From Paraburkholderia piptadeniae (lineage in GTDB: Bacteria; Pseudomonadota; Gammaproteobacteria; Burkholderiales; Burkholderiaceae): DNA of 64,000 nt. Where the stretch lies: NCBI RefSeq assembly GCF_900007165.1, contig NZ_CYGY02000046.1, positions 1 through 64,000 of the forward strand. The letters run 5' to 3'. The position numbers and the translations under genes were made by a program. The notes below the pieces were generated by a model. It ran no database searches. It worked only from the letters and a program-made list of their open reading frames with translations, and had not been told where the DNA came from. Of this stretch, positions 37,664-46,959 are shown one piece after another; position 1 is the first letter of the stretch, and each line of letters starts with the position of its first letter.

Positions 37664-37933
37664 ATGAAAATTAAATTCATTGACGACGGAAACATTGCGG
37701 GTTGGGCGAGACTGAGCCTCATAGGGCTGGGTCTTGCTATGTTCTTTGGTGGGTTGGCGATCGAGTCTCTACCAAAGTACGTAGCTCTTGTGCTGATCGT
37801 CCTTGGAATTCCCGTGTCGGCGATCGGTGGCTACGCGTCACGCGCGAAGGCGTTGGGCTTAAAACCGTTTGACAACAGCTACAGAAAGGCCCGCGACAGC
37901 TATAAGGCTAAGGACGACGAAGAGAAGAAATAG
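37664..37933 (+). CDS. bcpI: candidate immunity protein BcpI, two-helix membrane protein
   Basis: The 89-residue protein follows bcpA after 5 bp with GAGGAAA directly before its ATG, so the two are translationally linked. It has two membrane helices (about 14-33, WARLSLIGLGLAMFFGG, and 39-58, YVALVLIVLGIPVSAIGG), a short loop between them and a basic, Lys-rich cytoplasmic tail (KARDSYKAKDDEEKK). A position right after the toxin end of bcpA is the immunity slot in bcpAIOB loci, and a small two-helix membrane protein resembles the immunity protein of the E. coli EC93 ionophore CDI toxin in layout only. The role is inferred from position. Confidence 0.7.
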   Translation: MKIKFIDDGNIAGWARLSLIGLGLAMFFGGLAIESLPKYVALVLIVLGIPVSAIGGYASRAKALGLKPFDNSYRKARDSYKAKDDEEKK

Positions 37934-38008
37934 CTCTCTCGCGGCAGGGGCAGTGACCGCTTGCCCCATCCTTCGGATTTGCCCCCCGAAAAACTATGGA
38001 AACTATAT

Positions 38009-38362
38009 ATGTTTAAAAAAATATCAACCGTGATTCTTATCGCCGCACTGTCAGGTTGTGCCTTCAGTTCTGGTGAAAGGAGCGGCAATATGAAACTTGA
38101 GAACGCGACCCAGGAATCATTGGCTAGTCAGTTCAAACCGGACGTCGCAACACGAGATGACGTCGTCAACCAGTTCGGCCCACCCGACAAAAAGATAACG
38201 GCCGGTTCCTTGGAGGTCTGGACGTACTCGTATGCTTCCAGCGCCTATGTAATGGTGGCATTTGCTGCTGTCCCGACGGGTGCCAAGAAGGTCGCAAATT
38301 TTTACTTCGACGATAAAACGGGGGTGTTGAAGAAGGTCGAACTCGACACACATCGGGGATAA
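38009..38362 (+). CDS. bcpO: BcpO-like small lipoprotein with BamE-type fold
   Basis: The 117-residue protein begins MFKKISTVILIAALSGCAFS: a lipoprotein signal with lipobox LSGC. The mature part matches the SmpA/OmlA (BamE) pattern: RDDVVNQFGPPDKKI followed by LEVWTYSY and a VANFYFDDKTGVLKKVE end. In Burkholderia bcp loci a small lipoprotein, BcpO, sits between bcpI and bcpB. The start is ATG 38009; a longer upstream frame is not used. The DNA just before it is AT-rich (19/60 G+C at 37981-38040), unlike the bcpB gene behind. Confidence 0.82.
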   Translation: MFKKISTVILIAALSGCAFSSGERSGNMKLENATQESLASQFKPDVATRDDVVNQFGPPDKKITAGSLEVWTYSYASSAYVMVAFAAVPTGAKKVANFYFDDKTGVLKKVELDTHRG

Positions 38363-38476
38363 GGCATTGCGGCTGGAGCGATAACTGTTGCATCGCTCCA
38401 GTTTCTTGACGAATTGACGCGACAGATTGCAGCGCAAACGGCAGTACGACAAGCAGAATCAGGGACGAAATCAATA

Positions 38477-40264
38477 ATGAGGATTACAAAAAAACTGGCG
38501 GCTTTGCCGCTCACAGCCCTGGTAACACTCGCGTCCGCGCAGCGCGCGCCGACGCCAGCAGACGATGCCGCAGCCGCTCGCGCGAACGCGGAACAGAACC
38601 AGCAACTACAGCAGCAACGCGACGCGCAGCAGCGCGCGCAGACGGTCAATGCGCCCGCCGTGCGCTCCACGGCACCGAAGGCCGAAGGCTTTCCCGTACT
38701 GCCCAATGAGTCGCCTTGTTTCCGTATCGACACGTTCGCGCTCGACGTGCCGTCGACGCTACCCGATGCGATCCGCAAGCGCGGCGCGTCCACGCTGCCG
38801 CTCGACCCGTTCGCCTTCGCGCGCGAATGGCTCGACCACTACAAGGGCCAATGGATCGGCAAGGCCGGACTCGACACGCTCACGAAGGGTCTCCAACAGG
38901 TCATTCTCTCGCGCGGCTACGTGACGACGCGTGTCCTGCTGCCCGAACAGGACGTATCGACGGGCACGCTGAAAGTCGCGCTCGTGCCTGGCGTCGTTCG
39001 ACATTTGCGCTTTGCCGATCCAGAAACACGCGGCACATGGAAGTCGGCGTTTCCCGCACGCGACGGCGACCTGCTGAACCTGCGCGATCTTGAGCAGGGT
39101 CTGGAGCAGATGAAGCGCGTCGCATCGCAGGATGTGGACATGAAGATCGAGCCAACCGAAGCGCCAGGCGAAAGCGATGTCGTCATTGCGGTCAAGCGCG
39201 TGAAGCCCTGGAGCTTCGTCGCATCGGTCGACAACTCCGGCACGAAAGCAACGGGCAAGTGGCAAGGCAATATCAGTGTCGGCCTCGACAATCCGCTCGG
39301 TCTGAACGACGTGCTGACGCTCGGCGCAAACCAGGACCTGTCGTTTGGCAACAAGACGCTTGGCTCGCACGGCTTCAACGGCTCGTATTCCGTGCCGTGG
39401 GGCTACTGGACCGCGACACTGTCGGGCAACACGAACACCTACTATCAACCGCTGGCAGGCGTGAACCAGACGTTCGTGTCGAGCGGCAACGCGCAAACGG
39501 CCGCGCTGCGACTCGCGCGCGTGCTCTCGCGCAGCCAGAACGATGTGTTCGGCGTGGAGTTCCAGCTCTCGAAGCGCTTCGGCGAGAGCTTCCTTGACGG
39601 CACGACGATCCCGATTCAGGACCGCAACAACACGTTCATCGAAGCGGGCGTGACTGACCGCCATTACTTCGGCGCGGCACAGTTCGACGGCACGCTCGCG
39701 TACCGACAGGGCACTCACGGTCTTGGCGCAACAGGCGACCCTGACCCGAACCTATATGCGCCCACAGACGACGGCAAGCCTCGCACGCTTCCGACATACC
39801 TGTACAAAATGATCGTGCTCGACGCGAACCTGTCGATACCTTTCGCTGTCGCTTCACAGAACTTCCGTTATGTGACGACAGTTCACGGCCAGTTCACCAA
39901 CGACACGCTGTTCTTCATCGACGACTTGACCATCGGCAGCCGCTACACGGTCCGCGGCTTCGACGGCGAAACGATGCTCGCCGCAGAAAAAGGCTTTTAC
40001 TGGCGCAACGAATTGCAATGGCCAATAGGACAGACGGGACAGGCTCTGTATGCGGGGATCGACTACGGGCGCGTGTTCGGGCCGACCACGGCGTTTCTGG
40101 CGGGCACGCAACTGGCGGGCGCGGTCATTGGCATTCGCGGCAGCGTGCCGGCGAAGTATGCGGGGCTTTCGTATGACCTCTTTGCGGGAACGCCCATTTA
40201 CAAACCGGCCGGGTTTCCCACGGCACGCGTGACGGTCGGGGCCCAGGCAACGGTGCAGTTCTGA
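38477..40264 (+). CDS. bcpB: BcpB/TpsB outer-membrane transporter (ShlB/FhaC family)
   Basis: The 595-residue protein is the Omp85-type partner that exports BcpA. It has a signal peptide (MRITKKLAALPLTALVTLAS), an Ala/Gln-rich linker or plug helix (~25-75), POTRA domains (~75-235, LDTLTKGLQQVILSRGYVTT) and a 16-strand barrel (~240-595). The signature VRGF is at 492-495 (SRYTVRGFDGE). The C-terminal strand ends ATVQF. The start at ATG 38477 is chosen because the signal peptide begins there. It lies 114 bp after bcpO in the same operon. Confidence 0.95.
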   Translation: MRITKKLAALPLTALVTLASAQRAPTPADDAAAARANAEQNQQLQQQRDAQQRAQTVNAPAVRSTAPKAEGFPVLPNESPCFRIDTFALDVPSTLPDAIRKRGASTLPLDPFAFAREWLDHYKGQWIGKAGLDTLTKGLQQVILSRGYVTTRVLLPEQDVSTGTLKVALVPGVVRHLRFADPETRGTWKSAFPARDGDLLNLRDLEQGLEQMKRVASQDVDMKIEPTEAPGESDVVIAVKRVKPWSFVASVDNSGTKATGKWQGNISVGLDNPLGLNDVLTLGANQDLSFGNKTLGSHGFNGSYSVPWGYWTATLSGNTNTYYQPLAGVNQTFVSSGNAQTAALRLARVLSRSQNDVFGVEFQLSKRFGESFLDGTTIPIQDRNNTFIEAGVTDRHYFGAAQFDGTLAYRQGTHGLGATGDPDPNLYAPTDDGKPRTLPTYLYKMIVLDANLSIPFAVASQNFRYVTTVHGQFTNDTLFFIDDLTIGSRYTVRGFDGETMLAAEKGFYWRNELQWPIGQTGQALYAGIDYGRVFGPTTAFLAGTQLAGAVIGIRGSVPAKYAGLSYDLFAGTPIYKPAGFPTARVTVGAQATVQF

Positions 40265-40333
40265 CTGCGCAGAAAACCAACGGACTGTCCTGTGTTTATT
40301 ACACAGGACTCCACATTTAAAGGAGAAAGAAGG

Positions 40334-41275
40334 ATGCTGTATCGATGGAACCTGAGACACGGAATAGCACGTAAGGGCGCTGCGTCCGCAGCATTAATGG
40401 TCGCAGTCGCGCTGAGTGCGTGCGGCGGTGCCAGCAGCGACAATCCGTCGTCAAATTCGAACGCTTCGAGTGCTTCGTCGTCAGCACCATCAGCGACGCC
40501 ATCAACAAACGCCAGTTTCTTCGACGGCGTCTTTATGGATGGCAGCGGGACTGGCTACTATGAGTTTGGTGCGAACATGCCTCCTGCTGGAGGACTGCAT
40601 CCCACAGGGACTGGACGAATCCGCTACTACGTGAAAGGCGATACTGATTCGAACTTCAGCGTGTCGCCTGAAACCATACTCGGCACATACGCCGCGGATG
40701 TCGATACGGGCTATATCACGGCTGAAGGGTTGTTCATGTCGCGCAATCCCAACTTCGGCGACATCGGCAGCAATTCCCGGATTTTCCAGCGGCTATCGCA
40801 GGGCTACCAGTTAGGTATGAACGGCATGTCCGCGCCGCTGTACGAGATTACGCTGACGGTTCAGGACGTGTCGGGCCAGCCAGTCAACAAGGTAGTCGGA
40901 ATCGACGAGGCGGGAGGCAACGCCTTGAGCTTCCTGCTTGGCAATGACACTACGCCGATGCCAGCAGGCGCGCAGACCTATCGGCAGACAGCGAAGGTGC
41001 TGGTTCCACACCTGATGTTTGACCTCAGTGGCAACAACACGGGGTTCGGTTCGCTGGAACAGGCGCAGGCTCGCGTTGGCGGCACGATCCAGACCCTCGG
41101 CGGGTACAGGTATCTTTCACGGAATGGCACAGCGGGTGCCTATGTCGAGTACAACAGCGCAGTCTATTTCGCGACGGTGTATGGCGCGGGTGACATACGC
41201 GATGCAATGCCCCAGGGCTACAACCGGTTAGCGGCCGATTTGCTCGCCACGGACGAGCAGAAAACAGGGCTGTGA
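40334..41275 (+). CDS. predicted lipoprotein at the end of the bcp operon
   Basis: The 313-residue protein begins MLYRWNLRHGIARKGAASAA and has lipobox LSAC (LSACGG) followed by a Ser/Ala/Asn-rich spacer and a beta-rich domain (NASFFDGVFMDGSGTGYYEF). No known family is recognised. A strong AGGAGAAAGAAGG precedes the ATG. It starts 69 bp after bcpB on the same strand with no terminator between them, so it is probably co-transcribed. A second lipoprotein in the locus, besides the BcpO-like one, is unusual for the layouts I know. Confidence 0.7.
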   Translation: MLYRWNLRHGIARKGAASAALMVAVALSACGGASSDNPSSNSNASSASSSAPSATPSTNASFFDGVFMDGSGTGYYEFGANMPPAGGLHPTGTGRIRYYVKGDTDSNFSVSPETILGTYAADVDTGYITAEGLFMSRNPNFGDIGSNSRIFQRLSQGYQLGMNGMSAPLYEITLTVQDVSGQPVNKVVGIDEAGGNALSFLLGNDTTPMPAGAQTYRQTAKVLVPHLMFDLSGNNTGFGSLEQAQARVGGTIQTLGGYRYLSRNGTAGAYVEYNSAVYFATVYGAGDIRDAMPQGYNRLAADLLATDEQKTGL

Positions 41276-41570
41276 GCCGTGCAATTCAGCGTCATCTGAC
41301 AGGCGCCGTGCAGGATGACTGCGCCTGTCCTCGCAAGTAGGGGGAACTTCGTGACATGCTGGAGTGGAGTTCTGGCACGAACGCCACTGTCACCGCTTTA
41401 GCGCGGGACCGGCCCTGTCCTAGCTGACACCAGTGACACGTCACAATGCCCTGGCTGTCGGACTTCATCACGCGCGCGTCGGTGTCATGGCGATCACGCA
41501 GTGCCGGATTGCGCAGAAAATTGAACGTGCAGAAATGGGCCGCACCCGAAGCCCGTTAGCGCCGCAACCA
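41276..41570. other. intergenic region with a stem-loop after the bcp operon
   Basis: About 295 bp between convergent genes. An inverted repeat ACAGGCGC-N14-GCGCCTGT (41299-41328, perfect 8-bp arms) follows the lipoprotein stop by 24 bp but has no T-run, so it is a weak terminator at best. Further on, GTGAC-AC-GTCAC (41433-41444) is a small palindrome. No ORF is convincing. Confidence 0.5.
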
Positions 41571-44500
41571 CTACCCCAACGCCCGCGCCAACACCCGCGC
41601 GACATGCAACGCATCGACACCCGCGCCGTCGTGAATCTGATGACGGCAGCTCGTCCCGTCGGCGACCATCACCGTATTCGCGTCGATCTTGCGCACGGCG
41701 GGCAGCAACGACAACTCGGCCATCGCCATCGACGCGTCGTAGTGCTCCGCTTCATACCCGAAGCTGCCCGCCATTCCACAGCACGACGATTCGACCGTCG
41801 ACACCTTCAACTCCGGAATCCACTTCAGCACCGTTTGCACGGGCGAAAACGCATCGAACGCCTTCTGATGGCAATGACCATGCACAAGCGCCTGATTCAC
41901 GCCACCGTCTAGCGGTTTCAATTCGAGCTTCAGGCGTCCAGCCTTCTGTTCGCTGACGAGAAACTCCTCGAACAGCATCGCGCGCTTCGAAAGACGCTCC
42001 GCTTCTTCGCCGAAGCCATATTGCAGAAACTCGTCACGCAACGACAGCAGACATGACGGCTCCAGTCCGACCACGAACACGCCGCGCTCGACGAACGGCC
42101 TGAACGCATCGAGCATTCTGCGCGCCTCGCGCTTCGCTTCGTCGACGAGACCCGCTGCGAGGAACGTACGCCCACAACACAGAGGACGCTCCCCTGCGCG
42201 CGTATTGAAGTGCACCGTATAACCCGCCGCTTCGAGCACCCGTTGCGCGGCGCGCGCGTTCTCCGGCTCGATGCTGTTATTGAACGTATCGACGAATAGA
42301 AGCACTTCTTTCTGCGCTTCTTTCGACGCATTCAAAGATGCAGCCTTCACATCGGCGTTGCTCAGAAACGGCTTGACGAAGCGTGGCAACGAACGCTGCG
42401 GTGCAAAGCCCAACGCGCGCTTGACCCACCGCGAGTTCGCAGCGAATGTGAACGCGCCCGGCATGCTGGCCGCCATCGCAGCATAACGCGGCATGAACGC
42501 GATCATCTTCTCGCGCAAGCGCAGGCCGTGCTTTTGCGCCCATGCAGCGCGTGCCTCGATCTTGAACTTCGCCATGTCGATGCCCGTCGGGCAATCGCGC
42601 TTGCAGCCCTTGCACGACACGCACAGATCGAGCGTATCCTTCACGTCCTCGCTCGCAAGTCCTTCCGCGCCGAGCTGCCCCGACAGCGCGAGCCGCAGCG
42701 TATTCGCGCGCCCACGCGTCACATGCTGCTCGTCCTTCGTCACGCGATAGCTCGGACACATCGTGCCAGCATCGAACTTGCGGCAATGTCCATTGTTGTT
42801 GCACATCTCGACGGCTTTCGCGAGGCCACCCGCCAGATCGCTGCCCGTTCCCGGCGCCGTTTCCACGCCCGTCAGCGGATCGCGTTCGACATTCCACGTC
42901 GACCAGTCAAGCGCCGGCGTCAACGGATGCACCTTATATCCGGGCGCAAAGCGGAAGTTGCGCGCGTCGTCCATCTTCGGCGGACGCACGATCTTGTCGG
43001 GATTCATCCGGTTGTCGGGATCGAACAGCGCCTTGATCTCGCCGAACGCCTGATTGATGCGCGGACCGTACTGCCACGCGACCCATTCGCCGCGGCACAG
43101 TCCGTCGCCATGCTCGCCCGAATACGCGCCCTTGTATTCGCGCACGAGCGCGGCCGCTTCTTCCGCGATGGCGCGCATCTTCTTCGCGCCGTCGCGGCGC
43201 ATGTCGAGAATGGGCCGCACGTGCAGCGTGCCGACGCTCGCGTGCGCATACCACGTCCCTTCCGTGCCGTTGCGATGAAACACGTCCGTGAGCCGGCTCG
43301 TGTATTCGGCGAGATGTTCGAGCGGCACCGCGCAATCTTCGATGAACGACACGGGCTTGCCGTCACCCTTCATGCTCATCATGATGTTCAAGCCCGCCTT
43401 GCGCACTTCCCACAGCGCTTTCTGTTCGGCGGCTTCGGGCATCTGCACGACGGAATCAGGCAAACCAAGATCGGCCATCAGCTCCGTCAACTGCTTGAGC
43501 GACGCAAGCTGCTCATCGCGATCCTCGCCCGCGAACTCGACGAGCAGAATCGCTTCCGGCCTTCCGACCAGCGCCTTTTCGATCACCGGCCTGAACGACG
43601 GGTTGCTCATCGCGAGCTCGATCATCGTGCGATCGACCAGTTCGACGGCAACGGGCTTGAGCTTCACGATGTGCTGCGTCAGTTCCATCGCCTGCCAGAA
43701 CGTCGGGAAGTTCACCACGCCCAGCGTCTTGTGCGCGGGCAGTGGCGCGAGCTTTAGCGTCAACTGGCGGCTGAACGCAAGCGTGCCCTCCGAGCCGACG
43801 AGCAGATGCGCGAGATTTGCAAAGCCATCGTCGGTATAGGCACGCGGATTCTGGCAGTCGAACAGATCGATGTTGTAGCCCGCGACGCGCCGCAGCACCT
43901 TCGGCACCTGCGCGACGATCTCATCGCGCTCGCGCAGCGCAATTGCCTTCACGCCCTCGAGAATCTGCTGCAAACGCATGCCCTGCGGCGCGTTGCGCAG
44001 CGAAGCGAAATGCGCTTCTGTGCCGTCCGCGAGAATCGCGTCGATCGCTTCGACGTTGTGGACCATGTTGCCGTATTCGATCGAGCGCGAACCGCACGAG
44101 TTGTTGCCCGCCATCCCGCCGATCGTGCATTGCGCCGCCGTCGACACATCGACGGGAAACCAAAGACCATGCGGCTTCAGCCATGCATTCAGATGATCGA
44201 GCACGATGCCGGGCTCGACTGTCACCGTGCGCTTCTCCTTGTCGAAGTCGATGACCTGATTAAGCCATTTGCTCGTATCGACGACGAGCGCCTCGCCCAC
44301 CGTCTGCCCGCACTGGCTCGAACCCGCGCCGCGCGCGAGCAGCGGCACATGCTCGCTGCGCGCGATGTCCAGCGCGACACGCAGATCGTCCTGATCGCGC
44401 GGCACGACGACACCGATCGGCGTGATCTGATAGATCGATGCATCCGTCGAATAACGGCCACGGCTTGCGGCATCGAACAGCACGTCGCCGCGCAATTCCT

Positions 44501-44594
44501 TGCGCAGCCGGTTCGCGAGCGGCGTGCCCATGCGCGCCGACGATGGCACGAGATGGATCGGTTTGACGAGCAGAGTGGAGTTGGCGTTCGACAT
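41571..44594 (-). CDS. FAD/Fe-S 2-hydroxyacid dehydrogenase (YdiJ/Dld type)
   Basis: The 1007-residue protein joins an FAD-binding oxidase domain (~55-530) to a two-cluster ferredoxin region and a CCG domain. The FAD site reads PLLARGAGSSQCGQ and GGMAGNNSCGSRSIEYGN. Two cysteine groups follow at ~620-680 (CNNNGHCRKFDAGTMCPSY and CVSCKGCKRDCP). The C-terminal ~250 residues carry CCG motifs (SCCGMAGSFGYEAEHYD). Such enzymes oxidise D-lactate or D-2-hydroxyglutarate and pass electrons on through the clusters. It is the last gene of a unit with the hydratase, MFS permease and glyoxylate aminotransferase, so the hydroxyacid may be glycolate-, glycerate- or glutarate-like. Confidence 0.9.
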   Translation of the reverse strand: MSNANSTLLVKPIHLVPSSARMGTPLANRLRKELRGDVLFDAASRGRYSTDASIYQITPIGVVVPRDQDDLRVALDIARSEHVPLLARGAGSSQCGQTVGEALVVDTSKWLNQVIDFDKEKRTVTVEPGIVLDHLNAWLKPHGLWFPVDVSTAAQCTIGGMAGNNSCGSRSIEYGNMVHNVEAIDAILADGTEAHFASLRNAPQGMRLQQILEGVKAIALRERDEIVAQVPKVLRRVAGYNIDLFDCQNPRAYTDDGFANLAHLLVGSEGTLAFSRQLTLKLAPLPAHKTLGVVNFPTFWQAMELTQHIVKLKPVAVELVDRTMIELAMSNPSFRPVIEKALVGRPEAILLVEFAGEDRDEQLASLKQLTELMADLGLPDSVVQMPEAAEQKALWEVRKAGLNIMMSMKGDGKPVSFIEDCAVPLEHLAEYTSRLTDVFHRNGTEGTWYAHASVGTLHVRPILDMRRDGAKKMRAIAEEAAALVREYKGAYSGEHGDGLCRGEWVAWQYGPRINQAFGEIKALFDPDNRMNPDKIVRPPKMDDARNFRFAPGYKVHPLTPALDWSTWNVERDPLTGVETAPGTGSDLAGGLAKAVEMCNNNGHCRKFDAGTMCPSYRVTKDEQHVTRGRANTLRLALSGQLGAEGLASEDVKDTLDLCVSCKGCKRDCPTGIDMAKFKIEARAAWAQKHGLRLREKMIAFMPRYAAMAASMPGAFTFAANSRWVKRALGFAPQRSLPRFVKPFLSNADVKAASLNASKEAQKEVLLFVDTFNNSIEPENARAAQRVLEAAGYTVHFNTRAGERPLCCGRTFLAAGLVDEAKREARRMLDAFRPFVERGVFVVGLEPSCLLSLRDEFLQYGFGEEAERLSKRAMLFEEFLVSEQKAGRLKLELKPLDGGVNQALVHGHCHQKAFDAFSPVQTVLKWIPELKVSTVESSCCGMAGSFGYEAEHYDASMAMAELSLLPAVRKIDANTVMVADGTSCRHQIHDGAGVDALHVARVLARALG

Positions 44595-44663
44595 GTGCTT
44601 CGGCCTGTGAGAATGCCTGGAAGGCGAGGCGTATAGGCGATAGGCGAGCCCTGAAAAACGGGA

Positions 44664-45413
44664 CTATTCGAGCGTGACGCTGATGGGCGCAAGCCCTTCG
44701 ATATGTCCGCGCGCGGTGCCCGCCTCCTGCGGAAAGAACATGCCCGTATAAGAGCCCGTCGTCACGATCATGTCGGGCGTCACGGCAATGCCGCGATGCT
44801 GCGTGCAGTGATTGACGAGCCACGTCAACAGGCGCCGCGGGTCGCCGCATGGATTCGATGGCGCCGCCTTCATGACGTCGCGCCCCTCGAACGTGAAGGC
44901 GAGTGTCGGCGCGACGAACGGAAAATCGCGCCCGTACTTCACGAACTCGCCGACGATCAACGCGCCGTGATTCTGCAAGTCCGCGAGTTGCGCGAGCTTG
45001 TCGACGTTGGGCCATTGCTCGAAGCGGCTCGCGACGATTTCGATCGTGGCCGCCATCGAGTCGATTGCGTCGAGCACTTCAACTTCATGATACGCGTCCT
45101 CAGCCGGTTCGAAACGCCGGTTGAAGCGGAGCGCGATTTCCAGTTCGAGGCCGAGCGGCTTGTAGCGAGCGCGCGGCAGACGCGCGCCGTCCGCATGCAG
45201 ATCGGTCAATGGCAGCGGCGCGCCCTGAATCGCGCCCTCCGCGGATTTCGCGCCGATTTTCCAGCCGCCGATGCGCGCGCCGCGCAATGCCAGCAGCTCG
45301 TGCTGGATCGCGTAAGCGGCGCTTGCGTCGGCGGGAATCAGTTCGTTTGGGAGCGACGCGAGCGTCGTGTGATCGGCGCGCGCCTCAGCGAGTTGTCGGC
45401 TCAGCATGTTCAT
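44664..45413 (-). CDS. 2-keto-4-pentenoate hydratase / fumarylacetoacetase-like protein
   Basis: The 249-residue protein matches the MhpD-like hydratase/decarboxylase family in length and in stretches such as RIGGWKIGAK, LELEIALRF (with metal-binding Glu residues) and DLQNHGALIVGEF. These enzymes add water to 2-hydroxypenta-2,4-dienoate or decarboxylate oxalocrotonate in meta-cleavage routes. Here no ring-cleavage gene is adjacent, so the substrate may be another 2-oxo acid. The start at ATG 45413 has no clear ribosome site; it lies 17 bp after the MFS stop, which suggests coupling. Confidence 0.78.
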   Translation of the reverse strand: MNMLSRQLAEARADHTTLASLPNELIPADASAAYAIQHELLALRGARIGGWKIGAKSAEGAIQGAPLPLTDLHADGARLPRARYKPLGLELEIALRFNRRFEPAEDAYHEVEVLDAIDSMAATIEIVASRFEQWPNVDKLAQLADLQNHGALIVGEFVKYGRDFPFVAPTLAFTFEGRDVMKAAPSNPCGDPRRLLTWLVNHCTQHRGIAVTPDMIVTTGSYTGMFFPQEAGTARGHIEGLAPISVTLE

Positions 45414-45430
45414 TCAGACGTTAGCAAGGT

Positions 45431-46717
45431 TCACGAGTTGAAGCGCGTGACAGGTTGCGCGCTCGGCTCTGCGCCGACTGCGAAACGGCTTTCCGGTTGC
45501 ATGCGGAAAGCGAGCACGACGCCGATTGCCATCAACAGCATGCTGCCCACGAAAGGCAGTTCCCAGTTGCCGAACGAATCGATCAAATAGCCCGACAACA
45601 CGGGCGAGATGATCGCCGCGAGCGCCGAGCCCGTATTCATCATGCCGCTCGCGGTGCCCGAGTGTTCCGGCGCGATGTCCATCGGGATCGCCCACATCGG
45701 CCCGATCGTCATCTCGGCAAAGAAGAATCCCGACGACAGACACGCCATCGACACATACACGTTGTGCGTGAGCATCAACGGCACCAGCGATGCGAGCGTA
45801 AGCAGCATGCAGATCGACACCATCCAGCTGCGTGCGCGCTTGAGGCTGCCCGTGCGCTCGAAGAGCTTGTCGGTGACGATGCCGCCCAGCGTATCGCCGA
45901 TCACGCCCGCGAAAAACACCGCCGAAGCGAACACGGCCGACTTCTTTAGATCGAGGTGATAGCTGTGCAGGAAGTACTGCGGAATCCAGCTCAAGAAGAG
46001 CCACAACGTCCAGCCATAGCAGAAGTACACGACGGTCACGGGCGCCATGCGCTTGAAGAGCGCTTTCCACGGCACGTTCGCGGTTTTGGCTTTCGGCGCG
46101 GGCAGCACGTCGAGTTCCGCCTGCGTGATACGGCGATGTTCTTTCGGATGCTCGGTGAACGTCAGCGCCCACACGACAACCCAAAGCAAGCTGAACGCGC
46201 CGCAGATATAAAACGATTCGCGCCAGCCCCACGTCGTCATCACGAGCACGACCACACCGGGTGCAACGGCATTGCCGATGCGCGCCGCCGCGTGCGTGAT
46301 GCCCTGCGCAAAACCGCGCTTTTCTTTCGCGACCCAGCGCGACATCGCAGCCGTCGCGGCAGGAAACGTTGCGCCTTCGCCGAAGCCGAGCAGCACACGC
46401 GCGACGAGCAGCGAGATCAGGCCGCCCGCGAAGCCCGTCAACAGCGTGGCGACGGCCCAGACCGCGCCGCACGCGAGCAGCGTGCGCTTCGCGCCGAAGC
46501 GATCGCTGACCCAGCCGCCGATGATCTGGAACACGAGATACGGATATGCAAAGGCCGAAAAGACGAGGCCGACTTCCGTATGCGAAAGATGAAACTCCTT
46601 GCCGAAGCCCGCAGCCGCCGTACTGACGTTGACGCGGTCAAGGTAGGTGATGAAGTACATGATGCATAGCATCAGTAAAACGATACTGGTCGCACTGTTC
46701 ACACGAAATCGCTTCAT
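45431..46717 (-). CDS. MFS transporter, anion:cation symporter (ACS) type
   Basis: The 428-residue protein has 12 predicted helices. The first two match the ACS family (LLMLCIMYFITYLDRVNVST) and the family loop GGWVSDRFGAKRTLL is present. Members import hexonates, hexuronates, tartrate and similar acids with protons. The start at ATG 46717 is preceded by GGAGAC; a longer frame upstream is rejected. It is the second gene of the unit that begins with the glyoxylate aminotransferase. Confidence 0.9.
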   Translation of the reverse strand: MKRFRVNSATSIVLLMLCIMYFITYLDRVNVSTAAAGFGKEFHLSHTEVGLVFSAFAYPYLVFQIIGGWVSDRFGAKRTLLACGAVWAVATLLTGFAGGLISLLVARVLLGFGEGATFPAATAAMSRWVAKEKRGFAQGITHAAARIGNAVAPGVVVLVMTTWGWRESFYICGAFSLLWVVVWALTFTEHPKEHRRITQAELDVLPAPKAKTANVPWKALFKRMAPVTVVYFCYGWTLWLFLSWIPQYFLHSYHLDLKKSAVFASAVFFAGVIGDTLGGIVTDKLFERTGSLKRARSWMVSICMLLTLASLVPLMLTHNVYVSMACLSSGFFFAEMTIGPMWAIPMDIAPEHSGTASGMMNTGSALAAIISPVLSGYLIDSFGNWELPFVGSMLLMAIGVVLAFRMQPESRFAVGAEPSAQPVTRFNS

Positions 46718-46959
46718 CGTCTGTCTCCGTTGCTTGCGACGGCGCGCTCGCGCGGCTTGTTCAGCCGTGATGCCGTGCGAGCCGCCGTCTGCGTGGTCTG
46801 CCGTTTGCGTTGATCGCGTCTGTGGTGCTGTTCGCTTGCGTGCTTCTTTCTTGTCGTTGTGTGTCGCGCTGACGAGGCGCGTGGGGTCACTACGCCATCG
46901 TCTTCGAATGAAGGAAGCGGTGTGGTTCGCTTCCTTCATCGCTGATGCTTATCGGCGAA

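Noticed and set aside
41299..41328. Hairpin after the last bcp lipoprotein as a terminator.
   Set aside because: Stem is good but no T-run follows, so a rho-independent terminator is not supported.
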